In this document: positions 46,432-58,000 of the stretch, piece by piece
How positions within the stretch are numbered: the stretch's first letter is position 1
Layout: every line of letters begins with the position of its first letter
NCBI GenBank assembly: GCA_949361645.1
Contig: OX442427.1
Span: forward strand, 6,312,757-6,376,756
From: Spongilla lacustris
Taxonomy: Eukaryota > Porifera > Demospongiae > Spongillida > Spongillidae
Direction: 5' to 3'
Length of the DNA stretch: 64,000 nucleotides
Made by a program: the position numbers and the translations under genes
The notes under the pieces: generated by a model
Told to the model about the DNA's origin: nothing
The model's database searches: none
What the model saw: only the letters and a program-made list of their open reading frames with translations

Positions 46432-48284
46432 TTAAAAATGCTGGTAAGTTGTATGAAATCGGTTCCAAAAGAAAAAAAAAGTCTTCAGTAATGCTGTTCC
46501 AGTATACGCAGGATACTATCATCGGTTAGAAATTTGGGAATGCGTACAGGTCGGACAACCCGAGAAGTTCCCCAAAATTGTTCATGAATTATTTTTCGCA
46601 CCGAATGTTCAGTGCTCAATTTGATTGCACAGGCTTGTTGGGTGTTATAAATAGTTGTACCTATAAAATTTAAACAAAAAGCGCTCGTTTAATCTTCATG
46701 TTATGATAAATAGACGACAAAGCAGCGATCGCGCCAAAAGCGCGCGTAAATAACGTTTTCTTATCACTGCTTGAGCACCGCCATCAGACTTCATATGGTA
46801 ATACAAATACTCAGCGAGGGTTCATACACCATTTCTTTAAACTCTAAACTGATTTAGAACTGTTAATTTCAATAGACCGAAGTATTACACCTACTAACCC
46901 GAGTTAGTTCAGGGTGTTGGAGGTAACGCACAGACACACAAAATTTATAACGGTTACTATAATGATATTGTAATAATGCCACAAAGAATGATGAGGATTG
47001 CGTAAAAGAGCCAATAGATATGGAGAATTAAAAGTTAATGAGCTAACAACTTTAGATGTTATTGCAGCGCATAGCGCGCGTGATGATTATTTAATTTGCG
47101 GTGGTACATATATAGTGACTACTAGCTAGAATGATATCAAACATATGCAACACACATGCCTGTACAGATTTGATGAAAGGATAACATTGCCCTGGCTGAA
47201 TTCAATGCCACTGTCATACTAAATGTTGTATTTGATACGCTGCACGGCCGTCATTCGACGAACCTGTGCTATTTTGCATGCAGTTAATATGATTGCACAT
47301 CATTGGCTTACTGAATTGAACACGACTTTCAATGTCTCCGCTGCTTGCGATCGGTTGTGTTATTTGATGCTGATCAATTACTTACATGCCACGTATACAC
47401 TCGTGAAATCGCGACAAAGATGTAACTCCACAGTGTCAATTAAATGCACGTGTCAATGAATTTTAATTATTGTGGTTGTGGTTATGCGGCCAAGCTAGTT
47501 ATAGCCTGTGCCTAATTATAGTGCACAACCTATGCTATAACCGTTTATAACTCTGTACAGGTTCACAGCCAAACCATTTAAATAATATTGGTATGACACA
47601 TACTTGTTGTACTTCATATCACAGCGCTTTATTACCAGTATGGGTGAGCGATTGGTTACTACGCAAAGGTTTGAATAATTAATTAGAATTATTCATAAAC
47701 TTCAAATCATCGTAGCCTCTTTAGTACGAGGCTTCAACTGAATATCTTAGAGCTGTTATAGTAGTTCCTTCCCCTTTACCAGGAAGTGTTTACAGAACTG
47801 TTTGGCTGTGAATGGTTCGGGGAGATACTTGAGTTGCACGCATTTGGGGAACTTCTCGAGTTGTCCGACCTGTAGTTCACATAACGTCCTTAGTGACTCC
47901 AGCCTGTACATGTAAGCCACTGAAAATGAAACGGGAAGGAACAACCCCCTCGTATGATAGCCTCGTAAACCCTAAGCTAGTCCTTTTCTGTGGCTTCGTG
48001 CAGATAATTATGAAAAAACACAGGAAGACTTGATGGACACAATAGATTATTGTGTACACATAAACACAAGAATGTGAACCTTGTCAAAAGTGTGTACAGA
48101 GCTAAATTAGTTAATAACTGTTTTGAAAGCCTTTGCATCAAAACCATGCGTGTAAGCAGGCAATGTAACTCAACTACAGTGTCAGAACAGTGATCACCCT
48201 CTTTTACAATCTCTAGCCACAATATCAAGGCTATATGCTACGAATTCACTTTCAGAACATAAGCATTTCGAGCACTGCCACAGG
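46432..48284. other. Mostly unassigned; possible minus-strand BTB remnant at 47756-47934
   Basis: On the minus strand, after an acceptor (TTTTCAG at about 47924-47930), the frame reads AYMYRLESLRTLCELQ, like the C-terminal helices of a BTB fold, and runs on to a stop at 47756. A 33-bp stretch including ACAGGTCGGACAAC and GAGAAGTTCCCCAAA recurs in inverted orientation at 46547-46580. Both observations are weak. Nothing else recognised. Confidence 0.3.
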
Positions 48285-48805
48285 AAGGGATACTGGAGAT
48301 CGTGACATCTGTTGCACCAAAGCATATCAGCACACCAATGTCCTCTACTAAGCTTTAATAGTCAGGTTTGCATGTGAACAGTAGCACTGCTTGTTATTAA
48401 TATTTTCCGCAGGTTATAAGTCAAGAATACCTTGGATGTTGACGACAATGTTAATAAGAATGGTCAGCTTGGCCGCCTTGGGTGCACTACCAGAGATTAT
48501 ATATATATTATCTCTGGCACTACTTGTGCAATATAACACAGAGGCAATTCTTCTACCGGCAAAGACAAACGATGACCTGTGTCTACTTTTACCCACATGT
48601 CAAGAGCGTCTATTCATAATTTATTATGATGACACAATAATAATTACATCTAAGACAAGGTTGTGCATATACGTATTTGATGATGCATTGGCCATTGCAC
48701 ACGTAAAACAAGTGTCTAACTACAGTGTGACATAATCGATGATGGCTCTGCCAAAACACACGATTACATCATTGCTACACTTGTGGCGGTGATGTAATCC
48801 AGTGT
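48285..48805. repeat. Related copy of the repeat that hosts the insertions at 33.9-40.0 kb
   Basis: This stretch matches, in order, 33790-33910, 38090-38329 and 39999-40090, without the intervening elements. It also carries a short unique palindrome (CCAGAGATTATATATATATT with its partner) at 48490-48518. Confidence 0.8.
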
Positions 48806-48859
48806 CGTGTTAGGGTCTGGGTACGTTGCCTAGTTTACCAAACAGGTTGGGGACAGGGG

Positions 48860-48905
48860 GTGCCTCAAGGGCCAGGGGGGGGGGGGGGGGGGGGGGGGTG
48901 CCCCC
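48860..48905. repeat. Poly-G tract in a short transposon-end-like sequence
   Basis: A run of about 22 G lies between CAAGGGCCA and TGCCCCCTTTGCAGCC, beyond the 3' end of URB1. Confidence 0.6.
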
Positions 48906-49023
48906 TTTGCAGCCAACATGTTAAGTACAAACCAAACTATAGATATTAGTGGATGCCAAATTGCAAACTGAAGCTGATAAAAGAATGGATGAAAGGAATA
49001 TGTTACAAGTACTGGTAGCTTAT

Positions 49024-51069
49024 TCAACATTTCAACAGAGTTGCGGCCAATGTCAATACAAGTTCCTCTTCGAGCAATGGAGGCCTCTTCACTTGTTTCT
49101 CATGAGAAACTAATTCTTCAGCCTGTGCTGGTGGTGAGGGTAGTGCCTCGACCTTCAGACACTTCCAAAGGCTCTGGATCATCTCCACATAGACAACCTT
49201 TTCCCTAACACAATAACAATAAACAATGAAGACAGATTCCCCCGCCCCGCCCTCCACCCACTCCATTTAAATCACATACCCAGCCCCAGATAATGAAACT
49301 TGCTGTAGCCACGGTAACACTCCCAAATTCCACACAAGGTCAATTGCAACAAGAGGTATACAGCAAGCTTTATACAACAATTGAAGTATCAGACCCTACG
49401 GAAATATTAAATGAATTAGTTCACCTCTGCAAAGTGCATGTTCTAATTAAAGCTTACCCTGACTTCCTTGGTCGTATTGGACAGATGATACAATGCCATG
49501 GCTTGGGACAAAACCCTTCTCCTACGAAAGATGGCGTAGTCCTCTGCACACCTCAGACCCTCTACAAGGATTCTTAGCATCCATGCTCTCTCTTGATGGT
49601 GCTACACCCAAATGATACCATGAGGTCAATCAATACAATTTTAACTGCAATGACTCACCTGATCACTAGAACTGTGCATAAAGGTCCTATATAACGGTAT
49701 ATCGCCAACGTCTAAAGTAGGCTTAGAGGCAAGGTGGTAGGCTATTGCTCTGTACAGATGGTGGTCTGCAGGATAGGGAACACCAACACACCGTCATGTG
49801 ATTTGCCGGTCACACATTAGCCACCATACCAGGGTGCATGAGAATATGTGCAACCGTTGGTAGAAAGGAAGCGAAAAATGACGGAAGCCTCGTGTTGTTA
49901 TCCTCCAGTGAGTTCTTCAGCACATCAAACATCATAGCAATCTGGAAAGGCAGCCATATCAGCACACAAATCACTGAACATAGATCTGGAAGCACAGAAT
50001 GCACCAATTACATAGCCTCACACTAGACCAGCACTAAGTGGACGAGGTAAGACCCACCACAGTAGTAAATGGAACACTTTTTTTTTCCTGTGGCATTCTA
50101 TGTGCTACAAAAGTCGCTTTCTGAATTGAACAAGTGTACATGTCTTTTGTACTAAAATTAGTTGTACATTCGTACACTAGCACACAATGAATGTTTCAGG
50201 ACGACAAATCCTATTTAGTAACAACCTACAAAGCAGATACAAGGCTGAAAATCAGGCTATCCATAATGTAGACTACTCTATATTCAGAGCCTTTACAACT
50301 AATGTTCAAAGTGAGTTCCACTCATGGATGCAGTGTTAAAAAAGGCATATTGATAAGCAAGTTATGTGACAGCGCTCACATGATCAGACTCCATCAGTAA
50401 CCTCCTCCTACATACCCGTAATTACCTGTGCCTTCTCCCTGAAACTAGCACCCTCCAAATGGGTTGAGAAACGTGAGAGTGCATGGCGACCAGCCATCCT
50501 CACACTACTGTTCCTGGAACACAGCGATGCAAGCAGGTATCCAAGGAAACCAACATCAACAAACTTTCGGCAATCAAGGTAGTTGCCTTCAGAACAATCA
50601 CACATCAACAATAGTCAGCTGAACACACACAGAGAGCACTAACTTGAATCCAACAGGTGGCTTAGCACAGGAAGAAAAAACGATGGATCATAAATGCCAT
50701 CCTTAGGTTGACCATAAATGGCATCCTTAGGTTGATCAACTACTTCTTGCTGTGGTTCTACTTTAGCGAATGGATCTGTGGGCTACAAAGAGCAAACCAT
50801 AACAGTTAGACACAACTTGTAAGATTTGACAGCAAAATGGCATCTACATCACATATTGGTAATGGAGAAAGTAGGAAATAGGCAGGACAGAACCCCAAAA
50901 ATGAACGACAGCCTTCCATTCTCTACCACTCCCACTTCTCATAATTACAATCAATGCACTCCCCATGCTACAATTATGTACGCAAGTCATGTTTCTGGAT
51001 GGAATGAAGTCAATATTGAAGTGTTTTTGTGTGCTTCCTACAGGGTTTTCTAATCACTAGTAATCACAG

Positions 51070-51137
<68 letters not shown>

Positions 51138-52033
51138 CCAGTTCAGTCTCCAAAGGGAAATGGTGGCTTGACAGCTGCAAAAGTTCGCGGTCGACTAAAT
51201 CCAGTACCTCCTGAGGACCCGGTTGCTTCCATAGCAACAACCCCAGATCCTGCCTGGCCTTATAGTGCTCCAAGGCACACGCCCCCCACAAGAATGGCCT
51301 GAAATGGTACAGGTCAACTGGTAGCTCTGCCCAACCTCCTCCCCTTTGGATAAGGGTGGGGGGGGGGGGGGGGGGGGAATAATACTCACCTATACTGTTC
51401 GAGGGAGACACCATTGACCTCACAAAGATACAGAAGGTACAATAATCCTCGGTCTGTTAGGAGACAACGGCCATTATCTACATGCCGTAACCGTTAAGCA
51501 CCACCTCCTCATGTTCTTACACAACTATCCATACATATTTTCCCTTTCAAAACACACTAAATTGCTGTATATTTGTATACTTTTGTGACCTTCAGCACTT
51601 TGAAGGGGGATTTCTATAGGATCATTAATACACTAGCCACGCAATGCTGATTTTTATTGGGATGCATTAGGGGTTAACAAATGTTACAAATATGACCACA
51701 AGCTGGGCTCAGAGATAGAACAATACAATAATCACTGCACAATCATAGGATTGACAGATAAAAGATTCTAATCATTGCCCACCTCAGCCAAGTGTCCTAG
51801 AGCTATGTAACCTGCCTGCTTTAGTAGTGGAGGCATGGTAAGCACCCAGCACCGTCTCCACGTGGACTGCTGAGCATAGTGACGGGCACAGCTCCAACAC
51901 AGCAACCAGCAGCTCAATGACCCCCTCTGCATAACATAACATGTCGTTAGCCAACATGGCAACGAAATAACAGTGAAAGTGGGAAATCCAGGAAATTTGA
52001 TAGGCTAGCATATCTTTTAATGTGTACTTCCAC

Positions 52034-52074
<41 letters not shown>

Positions 52075-55000
52075 ACCTTTGGCCTTCAAAACTTCTGCAT
52101 CTGAATTATTATTTGCAAACATGATCTTGGAAAAGGAGGGGTGTGACCAAATTATCTCACTAAACTCTTCCAATGGTAGATAGCCTGCACCCTCTCCATC
52201 AACGTACACTTTTGTAACAAGCGTTGCAATGAGGTGAACAAGGTCGAAGCAGTTGAAATGATTCCTGAAGGCAAGGACACCTCAACAAGGATGTGAGCAC
52301 AGAGAACATGACGCTCACCTGATGACATCTATAGCAAAGTCATTCCACACACCAGGTGGCAGGGCTACTTTGCACACTGCTGCAGACAGCTGGGCACCAA
52401 TACTGTGTGTGTGTGTGTGTGTGGAGGGGGAGGGGAAGAGAATTAATTTTAAAAACCTTAAAAGTAGGAACAATTTTTAAACAAGATCTCATCTACAAAT
52501 GTAGTACATATTGAGACAGCCTTTACTTTAACAGCACTGCCAGTTAACCATTCATGTTATTGACATTATAAAACTATAAAAATGCATGCATCAAAAGATT
52601 CAAAACAAGTGGTTTGAACTACAGCCACCCCAAACATATTACTGTCAGAACAGTACATGAGTATGGATTTCAATATGAGGTTTACCCAACCATAACCTAA
52701 CCATGTCTTTATGGGGACAAAGAAAAAAAATTCTGTAGATGTTTCCATACCAGGTCATAAAAGCAGCACTTGCAGTAGTTTTCCACTCCATCTGGCGAGC
52801 CACCCTTTTAATTCTTTGCAAAAACTTCTCATGATCACCTTAGTGAGAGCATGGATGCAGTGTACAACAGATTAACATCCCTGTACGCAATGACATCATC
52901 ACAAGCAGGCTGCACACAATGACATCCTCACAAGCAGGCTGCACACAATGACATCATCACAAGCAGGCTGCACACAATGACATCATCACAAGCAGGCTGC
53001 ACACAATGACATCATCACAAGCAGGCTGCACACAATGACATCATCACAAGCAGGCTGCACACAATGACATCATCACAAGCAGGCTGCACACAATGACATC
53101 ATCACAAGTAGGCTGCACACAATGACATCATCACAAGCAGACTGCACACACCTTGCAATGCAGGTAAACAGATCAGCTGTAATATGCTCTGACAAGATAA
53201 CTGTTTGCAAAGGAAGGAAAGCTTTAAACAAGTTACCAAGGAAACTGACCAGATACTTACCACAAGCTTTTGTGAACACTGCAGATCTGCCAACAAGGCA
53301 AGGCATCTTTTCCATAGTCTTTTTCTTATGGTTTCAGACAGTACATTCAATGACTGATCTATAAGAGAAGCGATTTGTAAACTGAACTAGTACAGCACCA
53401 CAAACCCCTCACCCACATCACACGTAGCACCCTTGAGGTAGGACTCCATTACAAGCAGCTGATCACAAAGGGCTTCTCCTTCACCCTCCACAATAGCTTG
53501 GCACACCCTCTCACACCACCCCTCCTCCCTCAACACCTCGCGGGCAGCACTGGAGTGCTGGAGCAGGATAGCTATTTCAGCTTTAATGTGGTCAGGGGAC
53601 TCGAGACAGTAGTCCAATATACTCTTCTGCATGGGTACTGTAATGCAGACAGAAGACCTTGGAGCCTGGACCATCAAAGTGCACAACAGTTCTTCACCAC
53701 GCATAATGTTCTTGGCCTCCAATGTTGGCAGTAGCTTTTTCAGCATGGCGCCAAGTCTCGCTACTGCACAGCGATCACATGACCCCTCAGCATGACTTGG
53801 CAACAGGTTGTGACCAGTCACATGGGCAGCACACTGCATCTCCTCAGAGCTGTACAATATCCTGTGTCTGTGCTTCTCACCCAGAAGTGAAAGAAGAACA
53901 ACATCCAGCTTTTGAGACTTCATCTGCACCACAGCGTACAACAAGTCCCTCAACACATCGGCGTCCGGGACAAGGTCCACATCTGCACACAGCAGTGCTT
54001 CAAGCATATTGACTACAACTGCTGGCAGAGGATGCTGAGAGGTTAGCGACTTTACCAGCACTTTGAACAACTCTTGTACACAACTGCCGCTCATGTGATG
54101 CTTCAGAGTGTTCAGTAAGGTGACCAAGGTTCTACCTAATCCCAAATGAAAAGCTTCACATCAAATAGCTATGTATGCAGCAGACTGCACAACACAGACC
54201 TCTTTCCTTGTCCTTATGCTTGCCAGTCCAGTTCTTGAGCGTCTGCACTGTGTCTAGTGTTAGCTTCTTGCTCAAGGCATCGAGCAGGAAGCTATGACCG
54301 ACACTGTTACAAGATGGTGGCTTCCCTTTGGGAACAGGTTTGCATTGGAAGATCACAGCAAGCAGCGATACACACGCATCTAGGGCACCTCTACCATTGG
54401 GACAGTCTGTGCCACACAGCTGCAGATGATGAGAGATTATCACAAAGACAATACATGGTTCGAACATAACTATTCACAAGTATAGAAAAAAGCATTGTCT
54501 ATGAGAAAGTGAGTTGGATTAAGGAGTGCAGGTGTACAGGATTGAGGCCTAACATGCCAGCCCACAGCATACCAAACGAACATGCATACACAATCAAAGC
54601 TTTCAAATTCGCAATTTGGCATTAATACATTTACATACACAATTTTTTAAAAATCCTACCCAGCTAAGGATGTCACAACCTAAAAATAAATTTTTTTAAA
54701 AAGGGAGGTTGGTACATTGAAGGTTGGTATATCTCTGTACATGGCTTGTCATAACATACAGAATACAACTTACCCAAAAGTCCAATTTATTGAACAAGGA
54801 GAGAGCAACATGTTCATTGTACAAGCAAAGATGAGCGTCTGAAGACTCTTTCTTGATCTTTTCTTGGAGATGATGGACAATGGCAGGGACCGACAACATG
54901 CCAACAAACTTTTGTGAGATGCTCGTGTGCTGTAGTGGCAGACTTGGGTCCCCCGCCCCACTGATGGACTGGTCCCCAGCCCCACTGATGGACTGTGTGA

Positions 55001-58000
55001 TGATTGATGCAAAGGACAGGTGTGGCAGAAGCAGCAACATTGAGTCACTCCCATCACCGGGGGTCCCTAATCAGATGTGCTTCATTGGCAAAGATGCAAA
55101 TAAACAGGTATTTGTCAGACATACCAAAAAGCCCCTTCACTGGACGAACAGCACACAGGTTTCGAGCAAGGGTAAGGAGATTGTCGTCTAGTTCTGTTTC
55201 AGAACTAAACAGGGAAACAAGTTGCGATTCAGTAGCCTGAGACAGCAAAGGCAGAAGAGATTGTTCATCTGTGGGGTGGTGAAATGAACCTAAAGCCTTG
55301 CAATAGAATAGCACAACACACCAGCTGGTTAGATCTAAATTAGCATTACTATGTGGGGGATCCCCCCTTGTTAACACCGTACCTAGTCTCTTCTGCAGTG
55401 TCTTGTGTGACAACTGTTTCACCTCACCAAATGGCACTCTCTGTACAACATGAGAGCAAAACTCATGGCTGGTAAAAAGGTATCTCACAATTAAAACGCA
55501 CATCTTTAACCTGATGACAATCTGGATACCAGCTCGTTAGATGACCAACAAGGGACACAACCAGATTTTTCCAGGTACTAACAAACAAACATTTAACAAC
55601 CTAATGCAACAAAATGATTACTCACCTCCCTTCACACTTTGCTGAGAACTCATCTGTGCACAGGCAGCAGAGCACAACAGCCACAAATGACTGGTAGTCA
55701 TCTCGGATCAGAAGCAGCTCCATCACCACCTCACTCACAAACAGGACCAAAGTGCCTACAAAAACAACAAAATGGCTTATTTAAACAGCTTCTCCTTTTT
55801 GTCCAGTAACACACCTGGCTCTAATGCAGTGAACTTTGTGAGAAAGCAGTACATCAGAGGAAAGAGAGGGTCCTTGCATTTCAGTCGATCCATTTGTGAG
55901 CTATCACAATCATCAATCTCGGCATCCAAAGGGGCAGCTGGAAAAATACAAGTTATTGTACAAGCTACATAATACCACCTGTTGTCATGACTACAAGATG
56001 GTTTGGGCCACAATAACAAACACAATTGAGCAAGCATACAAGTAGAAAGGGAGGGAGGGAAAGGGAACAAATATACCTAGTATCTTATTTAGAAGCTGCA
56101 ACTCGTGTTCCTTTCTTGATGACCTTTCCCCTCCAGACAAGACATCCTCAACACTTTCGGCATAAACACAGCTGCCCTGTGCAAACGACAGGAATGAATC
56201 TACTAGGAAGTCAACTGCTTCAGGAAGAACAAGGTAAGTTTTCTGGTCCACCATAGCTTTCAGTATCAGTTTCAATTCCATCTCCATACCATTCAGACCT
56301 TCAACAGCAGACAAGAGCTGTAGAGGAATATTTCACTTTCTGAATTAGTATGCACTTCATACATTTTTACGTTGATGAAATCTAGCTTGTGAATTAATGG
56401 CATTCATAAAGCAACTTCACTGGCAAATCTCTGTTCTTTTGGGGCCACACCCATCATTCCAAATTGTAACGTTTTCTAGGCAAATAAGCCACTCAACCAC
56501 AAACAATTAATCACCATGGCCTGGAGGTCACCTAGTCCTTAACCCTTTCCATTGCGCTTGTAATGTTCATGCTAAGTGTAATGTAATGTTTTAATATAGC
56601 TCTATTTCTACATGGCTACCCTGGTTAACAAAACATTAGATGTATGATTAAGCTGTGGATTTCTCTGTTCTGGTGCCGAATTGTCTTCAATGCAACATAG
56701 TTGCAATATCAGATGGTAATTCCAATTTTCGTCATTGAAATCCAATACAAATCAATAGACAGAGGATTAAATTACTATCACTTAACCAATTATACGCAAA
56801 ATTGTATTTCATATTAATTTAGATAGGCAAATCTGTGTATACTGCGTTTAATCGGTTAACTGTTAAATGAATATTATGATATTGTATTATTTTTTAAAAG
56901 CCAATATGTCCTACCTTAACAAGTAAATCTGAAGCCAATGTTGAAACATCTTCCTTTTGTATCAGCAGCAACATCAGTGTCTTTAGGACAGTGGACTCCT
57001 GCAAAGGAAATTATACAGTCGCCGCAAATTGAAACACAAATGCGAGTGGAAATGGAGATGGGGATGAGGATGGAGATGGGGATGAGGATGGAGATGGGGA
57101 TGAGGATGGAGATGGGGATGAGGATGGAGATGGGGATGAGGATGGAGATGGGGATGAGGATGGAGATGGGGATGAGGATGGAGATGGGGATGAGGATGGA
57201 GATGGGATGAGGATGGGATGAGGATGGAGATGGGGATGGAGACGGGATGATTTTCTGGTGCCTTACATCCAGCAACAAGATTGCTATCAGATGGTAATTC
57301 CATCACTGGAGTCTTAATGCAAGACCACATTCTGTTCTCACCTGACTTTAAAGACTTTACTATTCATTTTGCGCATGTTTAAGCAGGACAATTGCCCGGA
57401 TCAGGTGATCCACAATAACACAAGGCACCACATGATGTACACAACACACAGTGTATCATACAGCAACATTTAAACCACAAAACCCCACCAATTTGACACC
57501 AAGCACTACCACACACCCTCCCTACCTACCATCCATCCTTCCTATGTGACACCAAAGCACTACCACATACTTGACATCACACACAGTCCCACACCAGACT
57601 AAACTATCAGACACCACATACCAAATGTTTCGTACCGTCTTGGGGAGCATCAAACAGCAGCTGTAGTGAGGGCAGCAAGACCTCGCGTGCCAACAAGGGA
57701 CTGTCCTCCTCCAGCTGTTGGGAAGCATTGAGTGGAGGCAGCAGTCGATGGAGACCAAATTCAACTTGAGAGTACAGCGAAGGACAGAGGGTCTGATACC
57801 CACGCATCACAACAGTTGTCAACGACAGAAGGGTGTTGTCTTTGGCTAGCTCTGTACAAAAGTGGTTAACACACTGGTACCTTCACTTCCTTCAAGTGAA
57901 CACAAACCTTCAGTTTTTGTGCCTTGCTCTGGGGTCAGCCCACTCCCATCAGCATCCACAGTGCCCAGCTGCTTCTTTGACACCAGCTGCTGCCTCAGGC

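Noticed and set aside
49293..49577. Forward 94-codon frame
   Set aside because: It is antisense to two well-supported URB1 exons (49280-49395, 49458-49601).
53073..53315. Alternative URB1 frame reading FLGNLFKAFLPLQTVILSEH
   Set aside because: Reaching this frame would need a 16-base intron; the continuous exon 53152-53358 stays in phase with both neighbours.
53498..54012. Forward frames of 78 and 96 codons
   Set aside because: Antisense shadows of the large URB1 exon 53413-54135.
57290..57350. Possible extra URB1 exon with acceptor GTCAG and donor GTAAGG
   Set aside because: Including it breaks the frame; skipping it joins 57622 to 56998 in phase with a strong GTATGT donor.
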